Shown in pieces: positions 1-7,509 of a stretch of DNA of 64,000 nucleotides. The stretch's first letter is position 1. Every line of letters begins with the position of its first letter. The translations under genes were made by a program, and so were the position numbers. The DNA is from Gluconobacter sp. Gdi. GTDB lineage: Bacteria > Pseudomonadota > Alphaproteobacteria > Acetobacterales > Acetobacteraceae. The notes below the pieces were generated by a model that had not been told where the DNA came from, ran no database searches, and worked only from the letters and a program-made list of their open reading frames with translations. The DNA lies in the NCBI RefSeq assembly GCF_014132155.1, contig NZ_BLJQ01000001.1:1-64000 (forward strand), written 5' to 3'.

Positions 1-38
1 CCTGAAGGCCGCAGGTTCAAATCCTGCCCCCGCAACCA
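1..38 (+). tRNA. 3' part of initiator tRNA-fMet (CAT)
   Basis: Only the 3' half lies in the window, so the anticodon itself is not seen. The anticodon-stem 3' strand, variable loop, T arm (GCAGG, loop TTCAAAT, CCTGC) and acceptor strand CCCCGCA-A-CCA are visible. An A opposite position 1 and the CCCCGCAACCA end match bacterial initiator tRNA, where C1-A72 is unpaired. The CCA is encoded. The identity is therefore an inference from the 3' sequence. Confidence 0.85.
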
Positions 39-53
39 CACCAATACAGTTCC

Positions 54-90
54 AAAACCCCCGCTCTCTCACCGAGACAGCGGGGGTTTT
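54..90 (+). terminator. Rho-independent terminator after tRNA-fMet
   Basis: The arms AAAACCCCCGCT and AGCGGGGGTTTT pair perfectly over 12 bp around a 13-base loop and end in a T run. It follows the tRNA by 15 bases. Because the left arm begins with A4, it could also work on the opposite strand. Confidence 0.9.
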
Positions 91-314
91 CGTGTTGCGC
101 CCTACCGGATCACACCACAAATCACGCGAGACCCCGAGCCCCCAATCGGCTGACTCTCGTAATCATCAGAAAACTCATGAACGACTAGCATTCGTCTGTT
201 AATGAACATAATATTTTGTTGACATCTGTAATAAAACCTATCAGAGAATTGTTATTCGAATAATAAAAATCCCTTCTCTTTTGAAGATTGTTGAGACTTC
301 GAAGGATGTAATGT

Positions 315-1244
315 GTGTTGAAGACTATTTCCTTGATCGTTCCTTTTTATAACGAAGAAGGTGTGATCACAATTTTTGCAAACAAGATCATTCCTGTTTT
401 AGAAAAAATTCCCGCAATAGAGTGGAAGATTGTCTGTATTGATGACGGAAGCAGTGATGCGACACTCGCTCAATTATTAGATCTCTCACAAAAAGATCCT
501 AGGTTTCGAATTCTCGAACTATCTCGAAATTTTGGTAAAGAAGCAGCATTAACAGCCGGGTTGGATGCTGCAGATAGTGATGCTGTTGTTATCATTGATG
601 CCGACCTGCAGGATCCTCCTGAGGTGATCTCTCAGATGGTAGAAGCTTGGCGCGAAGGGGCTGAGGTTGTATTGGGGCGACGTGTTGATCGTTCCACAGA
701 CAGCACTCTGAAGCGGAAGACAGCGGCTTGGTTCTACGAGCTTCACAGTAAAATCTCACACATTCAGATCCCTGAAAATGTTGGAGATTTTCGTTTGATG
801 GACAGATGTGTCGTGGATGCGCTCAAGCGGCTTCCGGAGCGCCAGAGATTCATGAAAGGTCTATTTGCTTGGGTAGGCTTTCGCACCGTTACTGTTGATT
901 ATGCGCGGTTGCCTCGCTCAGCTGGAACGACAAAGTTCTCGGGTTTTTCACTTTGGAACTTTGCTTTAGAGGGCTTCACGAGCTTTTCAACTATTCCCAT
1001 ACGTCTTTGGACTTATCTTGGAACAATGGGAGCTTTGTGTGCTCTCGTGTATGGTTTCTTTATTATAGTTCGTACAATTTTCTGGGGTAATCCAGTCCCA
1101 GGATATGCGTCTCTTTTCGCCGCTATTACTCTTTTTAGTAGCGTTCAAATTATCAGCATTGGGATGTTGGGAGAATATATAGGGCGCATCTATATGGAGA
1201 CAAAGCAGCGCCCTATTTATGTTTTAAGGAAAACTTATAACTGA
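315..1244 (+). CDS. Family 2 glycosyltransferase, GtrB/DPM1-like (polyprenyl-phosphate hexosyltransferase)
   Basis: The 309-residue protein begins with a GT-A fold: VPFYNEE near residue 10, DDGSSD near 43 and the metal-binding DADLQDPP near 95. It ends in two hydrophobic helices (about 232-255 and 265-290). This is the layout of GtrB/YfdH and dolichol-phosphate mannose synthases, which load a hexose from a nucleotide sugar onto undecaprenyl phosphate at the inner membrane for later transfer to O-antigen or other envelope glycans. The start is GTG at 315, eight bases after GAAGGA. The gene and its 220-base leader are clearly richer in A and T than the rest of the window, which suggests acquisition. 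It converges on the membrane protein gene ending at 1255, a likely partner enzyme. A TTGACA at 219 has no good -10 partner. Confidence 0.88.
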   Translation: MLKTISLIVPFYNEEGVITIFANKIIPVLEKIPAIEWKIVCIDDGSSDATLAQLLDLSQKDPRFRILELSRNFGKEAALTAGLDAADSDAVVIIDADLQDPPEVISQMVEAWREGAEVVLGRRVDRSTDSTLKRKTAAWFYELHSKISHIQIPENVGDFRLMDRCVVDALKRLPERQRFMKGLFAWVGFRTVTVDYARLPRSAGTTKFSGFSLWNFALEGFTSFSTIPIRLWTYLGTMGALCALVYGFFIIVRTIFWGNPVPGYASLFAAITLFSSVQIISIGMLGEYIGRIYMETKQRPIYVLRKTYN

Positions 1245-1254
1245 TATTATTTCT

Positions 1255-3330
1255 TCAGTTTGGAGTTACTATTTTTACGCTTGAAATCCCAATTCCTAAA
1301 AAACGTGGATCTGTCGGCAAATGCACTGGGTGATCAACATCCAGTTTCAGGTGAATATTTTCGGTAGAAAGTGTGGGAATTGTTACAGAATATTCTGATT
1401 TTTCTGGGGATACAGACCACTCAGCTAAAACCTGGTCATGTAAGGACACTTTTACTTTTTTCGTTTCTCCTGGTGCCGCCTGCAAATTCAGAATTACTGT
1501 AACTGTTTTGGTGTCTTTAGGTACGGGAAGAAACAGAAAGGCTTGGCGTCCTTCATTCCACGTTCCCCAGTCCTCCGACCCGGACCAACCGCTTTCCAGA
1601 AGCTCTGTGTGGAGCGGGTAATTTGATGACGTGAAAATTGTCTGATTGAGAGGTAGTGGTGTTGAGTACGGTACAGAGGGTAAATTTAGATTTTTTTTGG
1701 CGCAGAGGATGAGAGTGTTCACTGCTCCGCAACTGGCCTGTGTACGGTCAATCCAAGACGATGCATTTGCCAGGCGGTGCGGGCCATTAAGAACGATAAG
1801 GGTTTTATCGTCGAGATAATGGGGATTTTCTTGGGCGAGATGGCATGCGCCTTCCGGGAGTGAACGAGCCGTATACATCGTGTTGACGGATGCATTCTGA
1901 TAAGCGGCTGCATAGATAAGCGGCATATCCTCTTCAAGGCTCGTGGCGTCACATTCAAGGCGAGGATAAATTTCAACATGCTCAAAGGCATGCATTATTT
2001 CAAACAAATGACTATCAGCCGCTAATGGAGGGCTTAGCAACTGAGCCTCAGCCATGCGGTCAGACTGACGTAAATCGCGTGTGTCGACCCATTGCAAAAT
2101 AGCAGCCAGACTGAGGAGGACAGGCGCCCCCCGAGGCCATACCTTGCAGACGCCCCAGACTGCTCCAAGGAGAATGACATAAGCGACTGGCCAAAACATA
2201 CGTCCTGATGAGCGCATTTGTTCAGCGCCAGGAACCATGATGTGCGTCTGGAAGAGCAAAGTATGAAAGAAGTATATTCTATTGGAGAGAGCAATGACTG
2301 TCAGAGCCAGACAGGCAAGCAAAAGACCAATATTTCGGGTCATGCTCTGACGGAAAAGGGTCCATCCTTTTTTGCGACAAAAAAGCATGGCCAGGAGAAA
2401 GAGAAGGCCGGCTCCGAGATACTGATATCCCTCGTATTGGCCCCCGGTGGCATCAGCTTCTGCTTGTGTAGCCTGCAAGAACAGGCTGGACCGGGCCGGC
2501 CAGAACGGTGATGCGAGGTTCATGGAGTAGATTCCATAGCCCCCTCCGCTGGCGCCACCCCAGTAGCCCAAAACTTTTCCTGCCAGCAGAATGCTTGCTC
2601 CAGCCGTCAAGGTTGCTGCTGCGCTGGACCTACATGCTTTCCAGCGTTTTTCTCTGAAGAAAATGGATAATGGAATTGCACCCAGAAGCGCTCCTACCAT
2701 CACCATCAGATAAGGATGCACCAGAAGGGTCAAACTTGTTAGCGCTGCCAGAACCCACGTAGGCTTGGAGGAGCCCTGCGGCTGAACAGCTCTGAAATAC
2801 AGCCCTATGGCGAGAAGAAGAATCCAGTGGGCGCAAAGGGCGGTGTGGCTAGTTCTGGCCAAGAACGTTGGGAAGCAAGCGCTGAGTAAACTGACGGCTA
2901 TGGCAGGAAGCAGACGTTTCTCTCCCATCGACCGTAGTGCGAACACAGCGCAAATGGGCTGAAGGCACCAGCATAAGGCGAGAAATAACGTTATGCCCTG
3001 CTGCATTCCGGGAAAGAAAATATGCAGTGCTTTAAGAAACAGAGCCTCGAGCGGGATGCTGTCTGTCATGGCGATATTGGTGCCAGCAGGAGCCACCAGA
3101 CGGTCTGCAACAAGGAGAGGCAAATGCCAGTCCTGCCTCAGGAAGTAGGCTTGTCCGATCATGTGCTGGATGACATCCCCTCGGGCTGCCTGAGCCACAG
3201 GAGGAAGCTTCCCGGATATTAAGGGAAGAGGAAACGTCCATAAAGCCAGAGTAATGCCAAGAAGAAGGGGAAATATATAAGCTTTTAACCGACTAAAGAC
3301 TGAGCTCGGTAGAAAATTGAATTTGAACAA
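1255..3330 (-). CDS. Large polytopic membrane protein, DUF6311-like (probable GT-C type glycosyltransferase)
   Basis: The 691-residue protein has about ten hydrophobic segments in its first 440 residues and then a soluble periplasmic-type C-terminal domain rich in beta strands. The N-terminal region with RGDVIQHMIGQAYFLRQ, followed by DSIPLEAL, resembles the DUF6311 family, which I take to be GT-C-like; that assignment rests on memory of the family. Its convergent neighbour is a GtrB-type enzyme, so a role in adding a lipid-carried sugar to an envelope glycan is a reasonable inference. The only possible start is TTG at 3330, because an in-frame stop lies three codons upstream. Base composition is intermediate between the AT-rich glycosyltransferase gene and the feo operon. 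Confidence 0.8.
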   Translation of the reverse strand: MFKFNFLPSSVFSRLKAYIFPLLLGITLALWTFPLPLISGKLPPVAQAARGDVIQHMIGQAYFLRQDWHLPLLVADRLVAPAGTNIAMTDSIPLEALFLKALHIFFPGMQQGITLFLALCWCLQPICAVFALRSMGEKRLLPAIAVSLLSACFPTFLARTSHTALCAHWILLLAIGLYFRAVQPQGSSKPTWVLAALTSLTLLVHPYLMVMVGALLGAIPLSIFFREKRWKACRSSAAATLTAGASILLAGKVLGYWGGASGGGYGIYSMNLASPFWPARSSLFLQATQAEADATGGQYEGYQYLGAGLLFLLAMLFCRKKGWTLFRQSMTRNIGLLLACLALTVIALSNRIYFFHTLLFQTHIMVPGAEQMRSSGRMFWPVAYVILLGAVWGVCKVWPRGAPVLLSLAAILQWVDTRDLRQSDRMAEAQLLSPPLAADSHLFEIMHAFEHVEIYPRLECDATSLEEDMPLIYAAAYQNASVNTMYTARSLPEGACHLAQENPHYLDDKTLIVLNGPHRLANASSWIDRTQASCGAVNTLILCAKKNLNLPSVPYSTPLPLNQTIFTSSNYPLHTELLESGWSGSEDWGTWNEGRQAFLFLPVPKDTKTVTVILNLQAAPGETKKVKVSLHDQVLAEWSVSPEKSEYSVTIPTLSTENIHLKLDVDHPVHLPTDPRFLGIGISSVKIVTPN

Positions 3331-3470
3331 GAACTTTTACTCTGAGCTGGGGACGGTCAGAGTTTTGTACGGGTATTTTGTAGGGAATACAAAGTTCCGG
3401 TTTGTCTAAGGATTTGGAAAACACCTACCTGCACATGGAGCAATGTCTCTGAAACCCAAGGAAGGTGCCC

Positions 3471-3665
3471 TCAGTGACACCCTCCTGATTTTCCACTGCA
3501 AGCTTTGCAACTGCTGCACCCTTTTGATGGGGCCGGGACAGGTGTGTGTGCCTGAAAGCCGCATGCAGTTTTCAGGCGCCCCCAGCTCACTGGAAAGAGA
3601 CGTGCATACCAGTAGAGTGCTGCAATACTGACTATTAGCATGGCAACGATTGTTTCAATCATCAT
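3471..3665 (-). CDS. Small Cys-rich membrane protein coupled to FeoB
   Basis: This 64-residue protein has one N-terminal membrane helix (about residues 3-22) and a tail with a C-x2-C-x2-C-x5-C pattern close to the stop. Its ATG overlaps the feoB stop as ATGA, so translation is probably coupled. Tiny membrane proteins with Cys-rich tails often follow feoB (FeoB-associated Cys-rich proteins, FeoC substitutes) and may bind Fe(II) or regulate FeoB, but their function is not established. The longer open frame that reaches 3860 is only the antisense-phase shadow of feoB. A second ATG at 3662 is also possible. Confidence 0.8.
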   Translation of the reverse strand: MMIETIVAMLIVSIAALYWYARLFPVSWGRLKTACGFQAHTPVPAPSKGCSSCKACSGKSGGCH

Positions 3666-5530
3666 GCGTCTCCTGCGACAGCCTTGGTGACATGATAGAC
3701 GATAAAGGCTGCGACATATGCCAAACCAAAAAGATACGCCGTTGCTCCCAGAACGACTTTCATGGACCGGGTTTCCCGTCGCATGACGGCCAGAGTCGAG
3801 ATGCATTGCGGGGCATAAACATACCACGCCAGCAGCGAGAGAGCGGTAGCAATGCTCCATTGGCTTGAAAGAAGTGGCAGAAGCTTTGCGGATGCAGCGT
3901 CTTCACTCACCCCGAGTGCATAGACTGTTGCAAGCGCGCTGACGGCGACTTCACGTGCAGCGAGGCCGGGAATCAGGGAAACGCAGATCTGCCAGTTGAA
4001 ACCGATGGGAGCAAAAATCGGGAGCATCAGGTGGCCAATCCGGCCCGCAAGGCTGTAGTCAATAGCAGCACCGGTTGCGCCGGCGGGGGGAAGTGGGAAA
4101 CTGGATAGCCCCCAGAGCAGGACATTCAGCGATACAATGATGGTACCAACCCGTGACAGGAACATCACGGCACGCTGCCACAGACCGAGCGCTAGGCTCT
4201 TGAGATTAGGGCGCCGGTACGGGGGGAGCTCCAGAAGGAGTGGATGTTCTTCTGATTTGACGCCACGCGTCATGATGCGGGCGGCGATGATGCCGCTGAC
4301 GATCGCCAGAGCATAGAGCCCAAACAGAACCAGGCCCTGAATTCCAAAAATCCCGAGAACTGTTTTGTGCGGGATGAATGCGCCAATCAGCAGTGTGTAA
4401 ACTGGCAGACGGGCGGAGCACGTCATGAGAGGAGCAATCAGGATCGTGACCAGTCGATCCCGGGGATTCTGAATGGTGCGTGCGGCCATAATGCCGGGAA
4501 TGGCGCACGCAAAGCTGGAAAGAAGCGGGATGAAAGACCGGCCACTCAGACCGGCCAAAGCCATGACACGGTCCAGAAGGAATGCCGCACGGGGCAGATA
4601 TCCAGATTCTTCCAGGGCCAAAATCCACAGGAAGAGAATCAGAATTTGTGGGAGGAAAACAATGACTGTTCCTGCGCCTGCGATAACGCCATCAGCCAGT
4701 AAGCTCCGCAAGACACCGTCAGGCAGCGGCCGGAGAATGAACTCCCCAAGCATGGTAATGCCACTTTCCAGAGCATCCATGAGGGGTTGGGCCCAGGCAA
4801 AGACTGTCTGGAACATTACAAACAGCACGACTAGCAGAATGACTGGGCCCCAGACAGGATGCAGGAACCAGCGATCCAGTCGATCAACTAATCGGGCATG
4901 GCCAGCAGAGCGATCCGTAACATATGCCTGAAGCAGACGTCGGACTTCGGCATGAAGGTCCGCGTCCGGGGAAAGCGCTTTTGGCGGGGGTGGAAGAGGG
5001 CGGTCCAAAGCTTCCAATAAAGGCTGAATACCCTGCCTGTTCAGGCTGATGACAGGCACAATCGGCATGCCAAGTTGTTGCTCAAGCCCGGCAATATCAA
5101 TGGTCATGCCATTGCGCTTGGCTTCATCCATCATGTTGAGCGCAACGATTACGGGAACTTCAAGCTGACGAAGTTCGAGCAGAAAGCGCAGATGCAGCCG
5201 AAGATTGGTCGCAGAAATAACGCTGATCAGAAGTTCGGGGCGTTTTTCAGTACGGTGCTGTCCCAGGCAGACATCTCGCGTGACGTCCTCATCCGGGCTC
5301 GTAGAGGCCAGACTGTAAGCACCAGGAAGATCCAGAACGCGGATCGGGCGACCTTGCGGCGTGGAGAAAAAGCCTTCTTTTCGCTCGACAGTGACGCCAG
5401 CGTAGTTCGCAACTTTCTGGCGGCTTCCGGTCAGCTGGTTGAAAAGCGAAGTCTTGCCGCAGTTCGGGTTTCCAACGAGGGCAGTCTGTAACACATGAGT
5501 CGCAGGAGACGGCGAGGCGGGAGACGTCAT
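3662..5530 (-). CDS. feoB: Ferrous iron transporter FeoB
   Basis: This is the inner-membrane Fe(II) permease with an N-terminal cytosolic GTPase. Visible G motifs are GNPNCGKT (residues 20-27), the switch GVTVE (45-49), DLPG (67-70) and NMMD near 130. They are followed by two Gate (nucleoside recognition) domains with about eight membrane helices. At 622 residues it is shorter than the E. coli protein (773), mostly through a compact helical linker and no C-terminal extension. feoA ends eight bases upstream and a Cys-rich protein overlaps its stop, giving the order feoA-feoB-small protein. A Fur-like site lies upstream of feoA, so repression by iron is expected. Confidence 0.96.
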   Translation of the reverse strand: MTSPASPSPATHVLQTALVGNPNCGKTSLFNQLTGSRQKVANYAGVTVERKEGFFSTPQGRPIRVLDLPGAYSLASTSPDEDVTRDVCLGQHRTEKRPELLISVISATNLRLHLRFLLELRQLEVPVIVALNMMDEAKRNGMTIDIAGLEQQLGMPIVPVISLNRQGIQPLLEALDRPLPPPPKALSPDADLHAEVRRLLQAYVTDRSAGHARLVDRLDRWFLHPVWGPVILLVVLFVMFQTVFAWAQPLMDALESGITMLGEFILRPLPDGVLRSLLADGVIAGAGTVIVFLPQILILFLWILALEESGYLPRAAFLLDRVMALAGLSGRSFIPLLSSFACAIPGIMAARTIQNPRDRLVTILIAPLMTCSARLPVYTLLIGAFIPHKTVLGIFGIQGLVLFGLYALAIVSGIIAARIMTRGVKSEEHPLLLELPPYRRPNLKSLALGLWQRAVMFLSRVGTIIVSLNVLLWGLSSFPLPPAGATGAAIDYSLAGRIGHLMLPIFAPIGFNWQICVSLIPGLAAREVAVSALATVYALGVSEDAASAKLLPLLSSQWSIATALSLLAWYVYAPQCISTLAVMRRETRSMKVVLGATAYLFGLAYVAAFIVYHVTKAVAGDA

Positions 5531-5538
5531 TATGATGG

Positions 5539-5781
5539 TCAGACTGGGCGGCGCAGAACAATACGCGCTGCTTCTCCTTTGCGGAGCGCAAAACGGGACG
5601 TGCCAAGACTAACAGCAATAGGGTCTGCGCCGATTGGACCGGTCGCCACAATCTCCACTCTTTCGCCCGGAACAAAGCCAAGTTCACCGAGGCGGGCAGA
5701 AATGGGGTCTGCCAGTGTTAGCTCTTCGACCCGATCAATAATGGCATGATCTCCTTTGGAGAGTGTATTCAGATACCACAT
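5539..5781 (-). CDS. feoA: Ferrous iron transport protein FeoA
   Basis: The 80-residue protein has the FeoA SH3-like fold signature: a LGELGFVPGE turn near residues 31-40, then ADPIAVSLG and a closing FALRKGEA strand pair. FeoA is a small cytosolic partner of FeoB thought to tune its GTPase and transport activity. It is the first gene of a three-gene leftward operon and its stop lies eight bases before the feoB ATG. The promoter region (5782-6053) is shared with the divergent csoR-like gene and holds a Fur-like sequence at 5872-5890. Confidence 0.93.
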   Translation of the reverse strand: MWYLNTLSKGDHAIIDRVEELTLADPISARLGELGFVPGERVEIVATGPIGADPIAVSLGTSRFALRKGEAARIVLRRPV

Positions 5782-5871
5782 CAGTTTCTTATCCCAGTGC
5801 CTCCCAGCTCTCCCTTGGGCGTGCTGGCCGTTTCCCTAGATAGGCTCATCCGGCGGGAGCGAAAAGAGAGA

Positions 5872-5890
5872 GATGAGAATTATTTGCATC
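5872..5890 (-). promoter_or_regulatory. Possible Fur box upstream of feoA
   Basis: The 19 bases from GATGAGAAT to TATTTGCATC match the classical Fur consensus at about 11 of 19 positions, including both outer GAT/ATC ends. It lies about 90 bases upstream of the feoA start in an AT-richer patch. The match is modest and rests mainly on position and the role of the operon. Confidence 0.45.
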
Positions 5891-6053
5891 CACAGTTTAC
5901 TTATTGACTGTGTGCCTCAGGATTTTTCTTGCGTGATATCATGTGGGCCGCCTCAAGAACGCCAGAAAGAGCCCGTCTGATAGGGCTGAATGGTCGGAAT
6001 GAGCGTGGAGATGCTATGAACGCCTTCGCATGACCGCAGAGGAGCCGTGACCC

Positions 6054-6404
6054 ATGAAGAGTATGACGAGTGAAGACGAGATTCCGGCAGACGGCTGTGT
6101 GCATTGTGCCACCAGTGAGACACCCGGTGAGAAGCGCGTTGAACAACCTCAGAAAAAGGCGCTGCTGAACCGCATTCGTCGGATCGAAGGTCAGGTTGGT
6201 GGTATCCTGAACATGGTTCAGGATGACCGTTACTGCGTTGATATTCTCACACAGATCTCTGCTATTAAATCCGCGCTGGATGGTGTTTCCATCCAGATCC
6301 TGTCCACGCACGCCAATGGTTGTGTCAGGAAAGCCGTGCAGACGGATGGCGGCGAAGAGGCGATTGACGAGCTTTTGCAGGTCGTGCGCCGGATGATGCG
6401 CTGA
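6054..6404 (+). CDS. csoR: CsoR-family metal-sensing transcriptional repressor
   Basis: The 116-residue protein is a member of the DUF156 (CsoR/RcnR/FrmR) family of all-helical tetrameric repressors. The core starts at LLNRIRRIEGQVGGI. The candidate Cu(I) ligands Cys61, His86 and Cys90 fit the Cys-His-x3-Cys spacing of copper sensors rather than the RcnR pattern. An extra N-terminal segment of about 30 residues carries a CVHC motif (residues 15-18) not usual in the family. It sits beside the copA/copB and copZ/ATPase units, and three TATACCC-N5-GGGTATA type repeats occur upstream of those units. I infer that it represses them and is released by Cu(I). A nickel or formaldehyde sensor is less likely. 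Confidence 0.85.
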   Translation: MKSMTSEDEIPADGCVHCATSETPGEKRVEQPQKKALLNRIRRIEGQVGGILNMVQDDRYCVDILTQISAIKSALDGVSIQILSTHANGCVRKAVQTDGGEEAIDELLQVVRRMMR

Positions 6405-6428
6405 CGCCTCTTCTTTTCACCGCCGGAT

Positions 6429-6710
6429 TTAGCGGTCCTGTGTTGCGTCCGGGGCTGAATCAGAAGGAGCGTCCATGCTCATCGCCTGACAGGCCTTGAG
6501 TTGCTGCTGCATCTTCGGGGTTAAGGGTTTGCTCTGCGTCTTGAGAGTTTCAAGGCGCTCGCAGAGTTCCATCTGCTGATCCATGGTCAGGCCTGCCAGA
6601 GGATCTGCCTTTACGGCCACAGGCGCCTTTGGTTCGGGTGTCTGGCTGGGGGCAGCAGATGCCACTGTGGCGAACAGAAGGGCGGAAGCAGTGAGAAGAG
6701 CTTTTTTCAT
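6429..6710 (-). CDS. Small secreted protein of unknown function in copper locus
   Basis: The 93-residue product starts with a clear signal peptide (MKKALLTASALLFATVASA, cleavage near residue 19). A short Pro/Lys/Ala stretch follows, then a helical region of about 40 residues with two Cys (near 50 and 74). I recognise no family. It is the last gene of the leftward unit after copB (25 bases), so it probably acts in the periplasm with CopA and CopB. The paired cysteines could form a disulfide or bind copper; this is inference. Confidence 0.7.
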   Translation of the reverse strand: MKKALLTASALLFATVASAAPSQTPEPKAPVAVKADPLAGLTMDQQMELCERLETLKTQSKPLTPKMQQQLKACQAMSMDAPSDSAPDATQDR

Positions 6711-6735
6711 TATGAGAACTCCTGAAAAATGAAGA

Positions 6736-7509
6736 TCAGAACCAGCTTCTGATGCCGAGGCTGAAGCGTACTGAGCCGGGCTTCTCGCCCTGATCCCGTA
6801 CGATCCTACGGGCCTGTGTCAGGTGGCCGGAATATGTAACGCCCACATAAGGCGCGAATTTTCGCCATAGCTCGTAACGAAGCCTGAGCCCGGCATCGAC
6901 GTCTGACAGGCCTGCGCCTGCCTGTCGGGCTGGATCAGACTTCGTATAGAGATTGAACTCCGCCTGAGGCTGGAGAATAAGGCGGTTGGTCAGCAGGAAA
7001 TCGTATGATCCTTCGACGCGGGCACCGAAGCGCCCACGGTCACTGACATACCCTGTGGCCTGGAACTCGAACTGGTATAAGGCCAGCCCTTGAATGCCGA
7101 AGCCCCCCCACGTCCGGGTCGGGCCATCATCCAAGTCAACACGCACGCCGCCCTGAAGGTTCCAGTATGTGGAAATGGCCCGGCTGTAGAGAATATCCTG
7201 CTGGCCATCGCTCAGGCGCCCTTTCTCAAGGGTGCCTTCAGACTTGATCCAGAGTCGGTCATAATCCGTGCCGTACCAGACTTCACCGTCCCAGCGGAAA
7301 TCAGTGCCGGCGGGGGCATAGCGCCCTTCTGCCTGCTCCAGAATGCCATGGAACCAGCTGCTCTGGTCCATCATCACGGGCATGATGTTGCCAAGATGCG
7401 TGACCGCGCCCGGAATCGGAGCATCCGCGGCGTGATACTGCGTGGTGTCTTCGGCATGAGCCATACCGGTTCCAGCCAGAAGCATGGTTGCTGCCCAGGC
7501 GGCTTTCAT
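6736..7509 (-). CDS. copB: Copper resistance outer membrane protein CopB
   Basis: The 257-residue protein has a signal peptide ending near AHA and then the CopB/PcoB outer-membrane beta-barrel. The MPVMMDQSSWFHGILEQ-type region is followed by long amphipathic strands and a terminal FSLGIRSWF with the C-terminal aromatic expected of barrels. CopB acts with the periplasmic oxidase CopA in copper tolerance. The start used is ATG at 7509, whose ATGA overlaps the copA stop. A longer frame to 7575 would run through copA and add residues before the signal peptide. Usual Met-rich repeats at the N-terminus of CopB are absent here; the Met-rich tract is in CopA instead. Confidence 0.92.
   Translation of the reverse strand: MKAAWAATMLLAGTGMAHAEDTTQYHAADAPIPGAVTHLGNIMPVMMDQSSWFHGILEQAEGRYAPAGTDFRWDGEVWYGTDYDRLWIKSEGTLEKGRLSDGQQDILYSRAISTYWNLQGGVRVDLDDGPTRTWGGFGIQGLALYQFEFQATGYVSDRGRFGARVEGSYDFLLTNRLILQPQAEFNLYTKSDPARQAGAGLSDVDAGLRLRYELWRKFAPYVGVTYSGHLTQARRIVRDQGEKPGSVRFSLGIRSWF

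Noticed and set aside
219-250. TTGACA as a promoter for the AT-rich glycosyltransferase gene
   Set aside because: No acceptable -10 element lies 16-18 bases downstream, and AT-rich DNA gives frequent chance matches.
1-3330. Complete genomic island with integrase at tRNA-fMet
   Set aside because: No integrase, transposase or second copy of the tRNA end was found, so only a possible transfer is reported.
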